Assembly (NCBI RefSeq): GCF_003473485.1
Contig: NC_053044.1
Coordinates: 54,848,091-54,912,090, forward strand
DNA from: Medicago truncatula
Lineage: Eukaryota > Streptophyta > Magnoliopsida > Fabales > Fabaceae
DNA length: 64,000 bases
Direction: 5' to 3'
Positions 35,966-52,339 of the stretch are shown one piece after another. The position numbers and the translations under genes were made by a program. The notes under the pieces are model-generated. The model did no database searches and was not told where the DNA came from. It was given only the letters and a program-made list of their open reading frames with translations. Positions within the stretch are counted from its first letter, which is position 1; each line of letters opens with the position of its first letter.

Positions 35966-36761
35966 GGTGGTATTTAGGGTGGGAAGGGGAAAGATTTTTC
36001 CACCATGGACAAGTTGATTTTAGCCATTGGATTAAATAAAGAACACACTTTTATCATAGTCTCTTTATACCAGATTTTTTTCTATCATCTTCTTCCATCA
36101 CCAGATCTGAAAAATTGGTACTCCATGTTGATCCCCATCGTCCCAACACCTAGTTGTGTATTTTTCACATCAAATGAGCCCTTTATACATTATCGGCTAC
36201 ACGTATATTTAACTACAAACATTGAATATTTTAAATTCACAGCTAACTGTAAGCACCGTCCCACCATACTTTTCTAAAGAAAAAATTTAAGCTCCACAGC
36301 TTGGATACAACAACCATGGAATTGTTTAAATTTTGAAATTATCTCAATGAATTAAATTTAAATTCCCATATCATCTGAAACTGCATCATTCATTTTCTTT
36401 CTTTCTTTCTTTAAGCTCCACAATTTTTCTTTTATTTTTTGCTACCTTTGAGCTCCATAGTTTGAATACAACTATCATGGCATTGTTTCAATTCCCGTAT
36501 TTTGATGCTCCATAACTTATCTCATAAAAAATGAAGTTGATGAGAGATTGAAAGAGTTGGGAATTTGGACACATGGACTTGGTGGTGGTTTGCTCGTGGT
36601 GGGTGAGTGGGGATGGAGGAGAGAAAAGGGTGTGGGAGATAGTGTGAAAAAATCTAGTGGTGAGAGACTATGATAAAACTATGCTCTTCATTTGATCCAA
36701 GGATTAGAAATCAACTTTCCCATGGTGGGAAAATCTTTCTCCATCCCACCCTAAATGCCAC
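35966..36761. mobile_element. MULE-like MITE, 10-bp target duplication
   Basis: Ends GGTGGTATTTAGGGTGGGAA and CCATCCCACCCTAAATGCCAC are inverted repeats, and further matching arms (CCACCATGG...GATTTTAGCC; GAAAGATTTTTCC) pair inward. Flanked by identical TTGATGTTCT (35956-35965, 36762-36771). An open 90-codon frame at 36005-36277 lies in one arm and is not treated as a gene. Confidence 0.7.
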
Positions 36762-36929
36762 TTGATGTTCTACCACAAGTAAGAAGTGTCGTATCTAGTA
36801 TCTTAGAAGTTTGAGAATGGTAAATGTTGGCTGGGTTGCATGATGAAGTTGGGTTGGGCAATGTTGACAAACTAGAGGCTGATTGGGTTAAAATCACACG
36901 ACCCAAATAGAAATGTGGGTGTCTGAATA

Positions 36930-37740
36930 GAGACTGTTACTTTTTCCATCATATGTCATACTAATACGCTTTGTAAATCTTTCAAAAATGCCTTTGAAAA
37001 ATTCGGATTTTAAAATCCGAATTCATGTTTTCCCTGCGTTATAGGGGGAAAAAAATTAGTTCTTCCTCAATTCGGATTTTATAATCCGAAAACTTCAAAA
37101 AATATGGTGCTTTACTTGATTTTTAAACACCCTTTTTCCAACGGAGAAACAGTTCGGATTTTATAATCCGAACTGTACTAGCACAAATTCTAATCATGTT
37201 TGTAATATGAATAGTTATTTTATGGACAATATTAATCTTCCTAACTCTCATCCTTATGTTTTTGGTCATTGTTAGCTGTTCTTAGTAAAAAAATTGGGTT
37301 TTTGGCCTACTTGATCAGATTGCTCCGAAACTTCCCCAGAAAATTAGAGAGAGAAAAAATCAAGGATCAAGACTTCCGTAGAAAGAACTTCTTAAGGGAC
37401 TCCATCCCACAAAATATAAAATTTCATCGTTTAGACCTATTTTTAATTTTTCATATACTCACAAAAATCCAAAAAAATTTGTGTTGGTTTTATTTGATTT
37501 TTAGATTTTTTTTGTGGTATTTTGATGATTTTTATTTTGTCAGGGTATTTTTAGCATTTTTTTACTTAATTTTGTTGTTGTTTTTAAAAGCAAAATTCAA
37601 AACTGCTAAAATGTGAGAGATCCTGATTGATGATTATACATAAGCATAGTTCGGATTATAAAATCCGAATTAGTGAAACATGAATTCGGAAAAAGTAATA
37701 GGGCGCTAGTAAGACATAGGGTGGGAAAAGTAATAGTCCT
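36930..37740. mobile_element. Terminal-inverted-repeat element with four 20-bp palindromes
   Basis: The left GACTGTTACTTTTTCC and the right GGAAAAGTAATAGTC ends are inverted, and both sides continue with 'atgtc(a/t)tacta'. The 5-mer GAATA flanks it on both sides (36925-36929, 37741-37745). Inside are four palindromes of type TTCGGATTTTAAAATCCGAA at 37002, 37071, 37153 and 37650. The frame at 37269-37616 is T-rich and without known domain; not called. Confidence 0.55.
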
Positions 37741-37856
37741 GAATAAACTGATAATGCCCAACATTCAACGTGGTTAGGGAAGGTAATTAGACTGATACCG
37801 TATTGATTGTGAACCCACAAAAATATTCCTAACAAGTAGGTAAAAAGATGGGTAGG

Positions 37857-37987
37857 AACATAGCTCAGTTGGGCAGGGACATGCATTGTTTTATGCAAGG
37901 GTCGGGGTTCGAACCCCGAACGCCCCACTTAATCACCTCGAAAAAAGTGAATTCTAACCACTATACTACTTGACTCAAAAAAAAAAA
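37857..37987 (+). mobile_element. tRNA-derived SINE
   Basis: A box ATAGCTCAGTTGGG (about 37860) and B box GGTTCGAACCCCG (about 37905). The tail is 'actatactacttgactc' plus poly(A). Imperfect flanking repeats based on GATGGGYAGG (37848-37857 and 37989-37998). Same family as 2486-2637. Confidence 0.75.
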
Positions 37988-37998
37988 GGATGGGCAGG

Positions 37999-38770
37999 AA
38001 GATACATTTGTCCGTGTGAATTTTCAAAAATAAAACATTGATTGAAATATTGTTTGAAAAATAAGCTCTAGATTAGTTTTCAAACAAGTCTTTTTAGTGG
38101 TGCGAGTTTATAAATTATAAGTTAACTTATTGGTCTTGCCAAACAACCCATAAGTAAAGTCTATATGAGATTTTCAAATATGATGAAATTAGAATGGGAA
38201 GCGAGGAAAATTTTGAATGCGGTTTTGTTGGATCGTTCGATTTTCTAAAACCGACCTCAATTTCTAGTTCTTTCCGGTTTAAGCGATTCTTTAGCGGTTG
38301 TTTAATGCTAACAATTTTGATGATCGCACGGAACGGGACGGGATCTAAATTAACTGGCCGGTGTAATCCGGTTTTAGAAGCACATTTTTTTTATCAATAA
38401 AAATTGTTAAACTGTAATTAATTATGAAAAGCACGAAATTGAATAGCCAAAATGTGATTCAATGTGAAATCAGTGACGGATTCTTGAACGTGGCCTTGTA
38501 TTTGTGAGACGGCTACTGCCTACGACAACGTTGAAACTTAAAACTTAAAAACCAAACGATGTTTGAAAAGTATGTATCATATGTGAACCATCCCACCCAT
38601 TCCGACCAGCTTGAGTAGAAATGAAAATAACGACAAGAGAATAGGACTTTTTTACTTAAGAAATTTCAATTATTCCTTGAATAAGTAAATCTTCTAAATG
38701 AATTTTCTTTGACGAACTTTTTATAATGAATTGAAAAGCAATAGGGTGTAACTAGAATAAGTCATAAAAA
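37999..38770. other. Intergenic DNA, no gene seen
   Basis: A 68-codon frame at 38194-38400 has no recognisable feature. Nothing else found. Confidence 0.35.
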
Positions 38771-38772
38771 AT

Positions 38773-39115
38773 GGCTTAATTGTACTTTTAACCCTTATCT
38801 TTTCAAAAGTTGTGATTTTGGTCCCCTGATTAATTAAAATACAAAACAACCCCCTACGTATTGGATCTTTGGCAGTTTTAGCCCCCAAGTTCACTTTTGA
38901 CTTAGCATTCGCTGACGTGGCACCCACATCCCTTAAGTGAGGTGCCATGTGTCGACCATTGTGGATGCCACGTCAGCGAATGTTAAGTCAAAAGTGGATT
39001 TGGGGGCCAAAACTGCCAAAGATCCAATACATAGGGGAATGTTTTGTATTTTAATTAGTTAGGGGCAAAAATCGCAACTTTTAAAAAGATAAAGGGCCAA
39101 AAGTGCAATTAAGCC
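38773..39115. mobile_element. MULE-type MITE, near-perfect hairpin
   Basis: Ends GGCTTAATTGTACTTTTA and AAAAGTGCAATTAAGCC. Nearly the whole 343 bp folds on itself, with inner arm TTCGCTGACGTGGCA/TGCCACGTCAGCGAA closing the hairpin. Flanks are A-rich and do not give an exact 9-bp duplication. It lies 0.7 kb upstream of the malic enzyme promoter. Confidence 0.7.
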
Positions 39116-39653
39116 TAAAAAAAATTGATAATGCATAACTATTAAACTCATTTTTAATCAATTAATACTGCGGTTTCAAAAAAGTTTATGAATTAATCAG
39201 TTGAATATGAGTGTTTGACTACTCTCCAATGTTTCTTTACTGTTTGGCTGTTGCCACTATTATATTGACTTGACTTTAATAAAACGCGGAAAATCTACGA
39301 ATCTTCTTCTCTCAACATTTACAAATTAATTAAGGTGATTTCCATCTTTATTCATTTTTCCTTTTATTACTACGTGAAATAAAAGGGCAACGAAATAAAT
39401 ACCATTACTGTTTTGTAGTATCTTATCTTTCTAGAATGATGATGTCTCTCTACTGGTCCAACAAACAAAGACAGCACATAACTAGTCGGAAAAGGACATG
39501 AAGTATTTTCTTTAATTTGGTCATTACTACACGTGCCTGTCACCATTGAAATAATGAAAATTATGAAATCTAACTCTATGTTTTCCCATCACATATGTAA
39601 CCAAACCAAACATTATTTAAATAGGTTATTTATACACAGACATAACACAAGGT

Positions 39654-39661
39654 TATATATA
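39654..39661 (+). promoter_or_regulatory. Probable TATA box of the malic enzyme gene
   Basis: TATATATA about 140 bp before the start codon, followed by a pyrimidine-rich leader (CCTCACATTTTGTTTTCCTCTC). This fits a plant core promoter; no start site is known. Confidence 0.45.
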
Positions 39662-39802
39662 CCAACCTCACATTTTGTTTTCCTCTCATTCTGTCTGCAT
39701 ATTTTCAAAGCTTGTGTTTGGTTTATTATTATTACTTGGCTTAGGACTTAAGAGAGACTAGAATATTACTAATACTAATTAACGGTGTTAATTAGCTTAG
39801 AC

Positions 39803-44429
<4,627 letters not shown>

Positions 44430-44654
44430 GATTTTGATCAAATCATGTATTATGTGGACTACATTCTCAATCTGCAGTGTTTTAGGAAGCGAACTGATCT
44501 TATTTATTTTATTGCTTACTAGAAGTGTGGTATATAAGGCATTGCCATTTGAACTTAAATTCTTCAACCTGTTCCACATTCGACTTTGAGTATTACCAAT
44601 CTTCAAAATATTGACTTGTAGGAAGAAGGGAAATCATACTCATTATCAATAATA

Positions 44655-44942
44655 GGCTAAAATATGGTTCTAGTCTCTGTAAATATGCCTCGTTTTGGTT
44701 TTAGTCTCTATAAAAAAAAAAAAATGTTTTTGGTCCCTGCAAAAACAAAATATTTTGCAGGGACCAAAACCTACAAAATGGGTCCAGTCATCATGTGTCA
44801 CGTATGCAAATCATCACAAAAATGGGGTCAGGGACTATTTTAAAAAACAAAAAATTTTGCAGGGACCAAAAACAATTTTTTTTTTGCAGGGACTAAAACC
44901 AAAACGAGGCATATTTGCAGGGACTAGAACCATATTTTAGCC
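44655..44942. mobile_element. MULE-type MITE, perfect 9-bp duplication, just past the malic enzyme
   Basis: Ends GGCTAAAATATGGTTCTAG and its reverse complement; the 288 bp are almost a full hairpin. Flanked by identical TCAATAATA (44646-44654 and 44943-44951). It begins 226 bp after the stop codon, so it may lie in, or supply, the 3' untranslated region. Confidence 0.9.
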
Positions 44943-44951
44943 TCAATAATA

Positions 44952-45720
44952 TTCACATTACATTTTCGATATATGTTGAACATGCTTTTAACATTAGCAT
45001 GAGCTAGTTGTTTGGGGCCGTATGCATTTGTTCATAACGCATTTTATTTGTTCTTATTTTTCATCCAATCAGATAAAAATAAAATACTGTTTTTTACTCC
45101 ATTTTTTGTTTGTACAATGTTTTTTTTACCTCATTTTAATTAAACCAAACATCACAATTCTATTTATTCTCTTTATTTTTTATTCTCTGTTGACTCTCAA
45201 ACAAAGACAAATATCTAATCATTTGCTGCTGAAGGGAGAAATCCAATGAAAAGTGACAGAAATCAGATGAGAAGAAATTCTGTCGGTTCACACAAACAAA
45301 CTAGTTCTCTGTTTATCTTAAAGGTTGCAAAGTAAATTTGACAGATTCATAAATATACAGTTATTTCACCAACCTATTTTAGTTTGCACAATAATTTTTT
45401 ATTTTAAAAAAATAAAAATTCCTGAAACTATTAACATAATAGTTTGCACAATAATAGTTTCCTGAAACTATTAACATAAAAATTCCTGAAATAATTTTTT
45501 TATTTCACCAACCTATTTTAGTTTGCACAATAATAATTTTTCATTAACTTGTTAAACTATTAACATAATATAACCATGCACTTTGCTACATGAGCATTGC
45601 ACTATATATTACGTACATAACAGCACCATATAGTGCTTTATGAACACAGGTTTCCACACTAAGCTAGATTAACGCATTCATATGAACCTCGTAACTATAA
45701 GGCCACTATTAATTACATAG
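44952..45720. other. Intergenic between convergent malic enzyme and cereblon genes
   Basis: No gene. At 45362-45560 a local duplication repeats 'ttcaccaacctattttagtttgcacaata' and 'cctgaaactattaacata' units. The convergent 3' ends of the two genes face each other here. Confidence 0.5.
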
Positions 45721-45725
45721 TAAAA

Positions 45726-48700
45726 CTAAAGGTTTCTGCGTATTTCTTCTGCAACTTGACAGCTCCGAATACCCCAAAATGAATCAGGCCTCAGTTTTTT
45801 GTTGGTGGTTGTAAAAAGCCATCCCATTTGGGTTCTACATGTAGCACATTTAGCGATTGTCCATGCATATCTGCCAAAAGTAGCATTTTGACAAATAAGC
45901 TTATCAGATTGCACATTAAACAACTCAAGAAAATACCCACTCCCAAATTATGTAGCATTCTGAGCTAATTCTCACAAAGCTTCATGGAATGCAATAGTTT
46001 CATCCATGATACATAGTAAACAGCTTGTTACTTCCATAAAATCGCAGGGGCATAAAAATGGACTAAAACTCACCCAGGAAACCAGCTGTATTCTGTAACT
46101 GCGTGCCCAACGAGAGATAAGCCATTGGCCTTGTAAAGAGTCATTATCTCGTGGACATAACCACCAGGATTCACATAGGCACCAAGAGGACCCTCATTTG
46201 ACATCACCAACATATCACTTCGTTTTGCAATTATAGTCTACAACATATACAAAGTCGTGTAAATTTTGAATATAAGCAATATGATGTGCAAAATTGTGGG
46301 GGCTTTGGTGAGAAAATGATTACCTGGCATATTCTACATCGGACAAGATCAATGCTATCTAGTAGTTCAATTTCCCTGCGCAACCTATATGTGATGCCAT
46401 CGATATCCAAAAGGTCCTGCCTTGTAGATTCAGAAACAGGTATTTTACTGGCGATATGAAATGATAAAACATCAGGCTTCTTGACGAGACTATCCATACT
46501 AGGTACCCCAACTATTTGCTTCCACATATCTACAGATTATCAAACATAACAATTAGTTTTTATACTGAGAATAACATTCATTTCTCAATAACAAGCCGAT
46601 ATTTAGAGATAAATATAATATTTAAATTGTTTATAAAAACGGAGGATTGTACCAGAAAACAAGAACGTATGAGGAATTGTATTATCTGAAATTTCATTAA
46701 GATCAACAATATTTAATAAATATTAAATGAACAGTGGCATAGATTATATAGTATACTCTACATAACCATTTCCGAAATACAAGTAATAATTGAGCATAAA
46801 TTTTCCATTAAGATTTTTGTTTGAATTTTAAAATCAATAATAAAAGACAAACACCCAAAAGAAAAGCACAACGTCATCAGCCCATAACAGTGATGTCATA
46901 ACAAAGAAGGGGGAAAAGGCATAAAAAATATATCTAATAGAGTTAGAAGAACAAAAGTAAAACTACCTGCTGCCCTTTGTGCAAGCCAATAGGAGTCGTA
47001 CATACGATAAACCCAGTGGGGCCAGAATGCTTTTGAAATCTTATACGATTGTATATTCTTGTAGCATCTATTAAGCTCTTCTTTGGATGACTGCTTTCCA
47101 GAAGTGGAACATTTTTCAATGCTCAAATCCAAATTGGATCTTATTTCCTGATCTGAGTTATGCATGAAGTTAACACCGCTGCTGTTCGCTGATACATCCG
47201 CCATACCCGACGCAGAACTGGAACCAATGGCTGATAGATGGGCCTTCCTTTCCGTTGGTGAAAGCTCACTCTCAAAATCCTCATCTGGATTTGCATCTGA
47301 ATTGTTTTGTCCATTTTTTAAGCCATGCATCTTAACATGGCTGCAAGGCATATTACTTGATGATGCTGATTTGCCAAAAATGCCCCTTGGAGTTCTCAAT
47401 GGTAGATCTTCCTCAATAATTTGGATCTCTCCGTAAGGCTAAGAAGAACGACCACAACCAAACAAAGAAAAGGAAGTCATCAATCTTTAGCTACACAGCT
47501 AAAGCACATGTGGATAATAATAAAAAGGGAGAAAATGTAGTAATATTTTTCTAACCACTCCGTCAACGTCGTTCCAAGACCGCCTTAGATGAAATCGTTG
47601 TTGTCCACGGGTAACCACATTTAGTGAACCATCCTCTAGGCGCCCATACTGTCGAATCTGTAGATATGATATTAGAGAGTAAAATAAGCTAAAAGATATA
47701 TCGACACTGATACCAAACTAGAAAAGGACTAAGAATACTACAACTTGAAAATACAGGGAACTGGTTTATTCATTGCTGTATTGCAAAAGCAAGCATCGTA
47801 TTAACTAATAGAATGTTATGTTCATAAGAAATTAATTTAGCTCTGTTGGTCCCAAGTCCACATCAACAACAATCAAACTTTATCCCACTAGACGCGGTTG
47901 ACTGCATAGATATAATGGCTTCATAATTCCCAATCATGTATCAAGTTCAAAAACATAACATTATCTCTAAATATGTCTTAATGGTTTGGCCGGAGAATTT
48001 TCTCAGTCTCCATTTGCCTCTAACTATTGGACCACTCGTTTTTTATTTAAAAATTATATGTGGATTCAACATTTATTAATGTAGATTATTGAGTGTGATA
48101 GATGCTATAAGTTGTCCCAATGAGATAGAATACCACAGCAGTTGTCCCAGTGCTTGCCGCCTGCATCGTAAAACTTTCGGTATCTCTGTGAACCCGAACC
48201 TGAAATGAAAATGCACATCCATGACACCATGATGGTTTTTTATGAAAAAAACTAAAACAAAATCTCAGTCATAGGTAAAACACAGGCAATCATCATAAGG
48301 AGTTAAGTTAACCTACCACACCAATGGTGTAAGGAACGTCAACTTGACTCAAAGCTCTCTCAATAGCAGCCACAAAACGGGGAACAGTAACCCTAAGGGG
48401 AAGAGTGGCCCCAGGAAAGAGTACAACTCCTGAATATTGCATGGAATAGTCAAAGTAATTCATGCAATAAGATAAAAATTATAAAAGGATATGATAAGGA
48501 TGAGAAGATAAGTCAGGCATGAATACATCCTTTTTGCACTTTTTATGCTTGAAGGAAAAATTACACTACTTTTGCAGAAAATATCTTACAACAACTTAAT
48601 AGAATCAAAGATTCAAATGACATTGCAAAAGCACCTCATGACAGAGAAGCTAAATAAATAAAGGATCCAGGAACCTCAAATCTGACCAAATATAAATAAA

Positions 48701-49747
48701 TGTAAAAGAAACTTGGAAATGACAATGACTAACATGAAAATGAAATATGTTAGGGTATGTTTGGATGAGAATTTTGGAGGAGAAGGTTTATTTTCTTTTC
48801 TAAATTAAGGAAGCTATAAAATGTTTCTAAAAATAAATTTAAGTGTGATTAAGATGTTATTCGGTCGTATATCATGCTGTTCTATCAATTTTTTAAAAAA
48901 TAAATCTCAAATAAATACCAAAATATAGACTTAATCCTCCAAAACGCGCAATCCAAACATAAATAATATTGACAAAAGAAAAAGCCTATGATTCAAATGA
49001 TGGATGAAGTCTAAGAGTGCAAGTATGATTATGAACCCTGAAAGTACAATATCTGATTGTCTACACAGTTTCCTTCCTATAAGAGCATGCATGAGTATCT
49101 AGATATCATTTTGTGTGTCTTGTCTAAACAAAACAGAACAACAACATGTGTGTCTTGTCTAAAAAAAAAAAACAGAAGAAGAAGAAGAACCAATGTGGAA
49201 GCATGATAGAAGAAAGCGAAAATAGATAGAAAAAGTAGTATTTGGTACCTTGGAGAGAAAAGAGTGGAAGGTTGAATGTAGCACCAGCATCCAAGAAAGC
49301 AGTTCTATGGCGCGTGTCTTCAACATCTGCATTGATTGATTGAGCTTAGTGAACCAAAGAACACAATCGCAAAACAAGGAATCCATAGAATTATTATTAA
49401 TTGCGTACCACCAAGATATGTATGCAAAGAGGCGATACTTGTATTGAAAGTGAATTCATCGGATGAGCCAATGCCAATACCATTATTACTGCATAATAAA
49501 ATTGTTTGTAATTTATTAGTTGCAGGGTATTTGAATAATTAAGAGTAGAAAGGTGAGTGAAGGAATGAATTACGTACGGTGGATCTTGAGAAGTGGGAGA
49601 AGTAGATGGAGAGTGAAAAAACGGGTGATCGAATTCTTCTTCTTCTTCTTCTCCTTCGACTTCGTAGAGGAACTGATCGATCTGAAATCCCTCTATTTCG
49701 GGGGCACCCTCCAGTCCCTCCTCAATCTCAATCTCAATCTCATCCAT
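45726..49747 (-). CDS. Cereblon-type protein: LON-like substrate domain plus CULT domain, 531 aa
   Basis: Exons: 49747-49578, 49488-49409, 49326-49249, 48429-48317, 48199-48134, 47657-47556, 47438-46967, 46529-46324, 46237-46074, 45870-45726; 1596 nt in one frame. The N-terminus is acidic (runs of EIEIEE, EGEEEEEE). A LON N-terminal-type domain follows (TAFLDAGATFNLPLFSLQGVVLFPG through RFHLRRSW), then a disordered Ser-rich insert in the long exon 7. The CULT domain forms the end, with zinc cysteines C425, C428, C492, C495 (CRIC, CATC) and the aromatic cage W481, W487, W501 (SWFPGYAW, GWLF). In animals cereblon is the substrate receptor of a CUL4-DDB1 ubiquitin ligase, and the CULT cage holds imides; a similar receptor role in plants is inferred. 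No ATPase or protease domain is present, so older names such as 'LON protease' are misleading. The gene looks complete. Confidence 0.93.
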
Positions 49748-50127
49748 TTTTTTCTGCGATATTCGACGATACTCAGTTTCAACCTTGTGAGAATGAAGTC
49801 GTCGATACGTAGGATTTTAGTGTGATGATGAGTGTCAGGTTTTGGACTCGGCGGCCCAAAATCCCCAATGCTCGCTCAGTAAGGGCACTATGGTCATGAT
49901 TCAATTAGCTTAATCTTTTTTTGGTAATGAAATTAGCTTAATCTAACACAATTTGAGAAAATATTTTACTTTATTTTTTTTATTAGATTAATTAGTATAC
50001 TCCGTCATTAAACAATTATTTCGCTGACAAAGTATACTAATTGAAACGACATATGTATGTTGGATTCAAAAGTTATTAGTTCAAGGCTCTGCGCTAATGC
50101 ATTTAAGATGAGGTAAATGTTTGTCCT
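49748..50127. other. Upstream flank of the cereblon gene, no other gene seen
   Basis: Would hold the minus-strand promoter. I see no clear TATA box; the region directly before the ATG is GC-richer (cggcggcccaaaatccccaatgctcgctcag, about 49850-49880), in keeping with a housekeeping-type promoter. Confidence 0.35.
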
Positions 50128-50210
50128 TATGAGTTTAGCTCAGTTGATATGGACAATGCATAAAATATGCAAGGTTTGGGATTCGAATCTCGGCCACCAT
50201 AAAAAAAAAA
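50128..50210 (+). mobile_element. SINE fragment ending in poly(A) at a MULE border
   Basis: A box TTTAGCTCAGTTGATATGG, B box GATTCGAATCTCG, then a short A-run that meets the MULE end at 50211. The usual 'ctacttgac' tail is missing, so this copy is truncated or a variant. Confidence 0.6.
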
Positions 50211-52265
50211 GGTTAAATATATTTTTAATCCCTACATTTTACGCTCTTTTGATAAATAGTCCCTACATTTAAGTAAATGTTTTTAAAGTCTTATATATAT
50301 ACATTTTCCGTTCAAAATAAGAAAAGTAAAACATATTGATACATAAAATTGACATTAGCAAAATAAACACATCCATTAGTATTGCATAAAATGCAATTGC
50401 ATAAAATTTTATGCAATTGCCATTCCAATTGTACATCATAGTGAACCTACAATTGGTACTCCAATTGTCTATGTTGGAATGTTTAACCAACCAAAAACAA
50501 AATAAAAAAGGCTAGAAGTTATAGTAGTTAGACCTAAGTTAAGCTTCATCACATATTTAACAAAAAAAATGAAGCATTACATGTCAAATGCTTGATTACA
50601 TACACCTAGTTCAACATAAATAGGCGTCAAGCATCAAAAAAGTACTACTAAACTTTGGATATCTTGACCTAACCTCAACAGATCCATCACCCCCAGAATC
50701 AGATGCACTATCAAGCTCTTCTAACACATAATCATTTTCATCTGAATTATTATCTTCATAAGCATTACCATCATCAGCACCATTACTAGTATGCACATCC
50801 GGCTTTCTAGCTCTAGAAGTTCCTTCACCAGCAAATTCAACTAGCTCTTCTTCAAACCCATCATCCAACCCCAAGACCTTCTCCTCTTCACTACCATCCA
50901 ATCTTGAATACTCACTATCATCAGAATCACAACCAGCTTCATATCAGCATCAGAACCAGATTCATATGTTGGAATTGCCACACCCTTGCCTTTTTTATCT
51001 TTCACAGACTTTTCATGGTCCATACAAACATGATAATATGCAGTAGCATTAACTTCAGTTATATACTCCACATATATCTCAACTCTAGCATTGTGTTCAA
51101 CAGCATACTTAGCAATGATGCCAGCATCTTCATCATCACCAATCTTGATCAATCCAGCATCTAATGAAATTGTTGCAGGCTTCCACCACATTCTAGAGCT
51201 TCCATGATCTTTGTCTAACTCCTTCATAATACCTTCAATCTCAAAAAAAAGACCACCTATCATCATCCAGACCCTCCATTACACGAGTAACACCACCCTC
51301 ATACTTCATTCCATTTTCACTTACAAAAAAGCCCTTCACAAAAAATACAGCTGTAAAAGCCATACCTGCCAAAACAAAGGGCAAAATGGTAAGTTCACAC
51401 ACACAATATGATTTTAGGGTAAAAAAGAAAACACAATTGAAGGCATCTTTTGATTCTCAACAATAAGACATAAAAGCTTTGCAAAAATGAAAGCCATCAC
51501 TGCTCTACCCCACACGTATTCAATACAACAAGAAAGCACAAAAAACCCCTTTTCCCGCAAATATACAAATCGAAAACAACAACCAACTTGAAAACAAAGG
51601 ACAAAAATCAAGCCAATAGTTTTTTTAGCACAACAGTAAACAACAATAACCAAACCATCAACATCGAAAGAAACAAACAAACATTAAACAATTGAAACCC
51701 TAAAAGCGAACATACATGGACCACAACACGGTGAACAAGAAGCAAACTCGAAAATCAAACTTGAACGGTGAATACGAAATCGAACTCGAACTCGAACTCA
51801 GGGAACAACAATCTTGAAATCAGAATTGAACTGGAACTCAGTGAATAGCGCCGCTAGCCGTGTTCTTCGATGGACTTTGTGAAACTTTTAGGGTTTCTAT
51901 TTCTTTAGTTTCTTATTTATACGGTCCATTCAGATTCTTATTTCTTATTTTATTTATATTTTGTTGTTAATCCATTTATTTCATTAATTAACTACAATTT
52001 AACACTAAAATGGTTTAATTTACATTCATTTAATATGTGGGACCATTGTTGCCGCATAAACATCCACGTGTCTCTGTTTTTTTGGCCAGATCACAAAATA
52101 ATTGGGGCCCACGTGATGCCACGTCAGCATTCCGTTTGGAAATTAACGTCAGGGACTAAATTTGGTAACGGGAGTAAAATGTAAGGACTTTAAAAACATT
52201 TACTTAAATGTAGGAACTATTTATCAAAAGAGCGTAAAATGTAAGGACTAAAAACATATTTAAAT
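50211..52265. mobile_element. MULE of about 2.05 kb with decayed transposase-like fragment
   Basis: The left end GGTTAAATATATTTTTAATC is followed by CTACATTTTACGCTCTTTTG. The right end is the near reverse complement (CAAAAGAGCGTAAAATGTAAGGACT...ATATTTAAAT). I could not find a matching 9-bp duplication; the right edge is scrambled by a short tandem repeat (52258-52335). The interior holds the minus-strand frames described at 50611-51266. Confidence 0.7.
50611..51266 (-). pseudogene. Acidic N-terminal fragment, possibly of a MULE transposase
   Basis: Two overlapping minus-strand frames (51266-50841 and 50901-50611) make one broken reading. It begins near EIEGIMKELDKDHGSSRMWWKP and has VEIYVEYI. 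It switches frame around 50890, and continues SNGADDGNAYEDNNSDENDYVLEELDSASDSGGDGSVEVRSRYPKF. Very acidic linkers followed by an RYPKF-like segment are found ahead of the zinc/DDE part of plant MuDR-like transposases (from memory). The catalytic part is absent. Placement between MULE ends supports the reading. Confidence 0.45.
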
Positions 52266-52335
52266 GAGTTAAATGTTAAATGAGCGTAAAAATGAGTTAA
52301 ATGTTAAATGAGCGTAAAAACGAGTTAAATGGAGG
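52258..52335 (+). repeat. Short tandem repeat at the MULE right border
   Basis: A unit of about 28 bp (ATGAGTTAAATGTTAAATGA plus GCGTAAAA) occurs twice plus a partial copy. It borrows the GCGTAAAA phrase of the MULE end, suggesting slippage or aberrant repair there. Confidence 0.75.
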
Positions 52336-52339
52336 TACA

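Noticed and set aside
37269..37616. 115-codon ORF
   Set aside because: T-rich low-complexity frame within an inverted-repeat element, no recognisable domain.
36930..37740. CRISPR-like array
   Set aside because: The palindromes are unevenly spaced and belong to a plant transposon-like segment; CRISPR does not occur in plant nuclear DNA.
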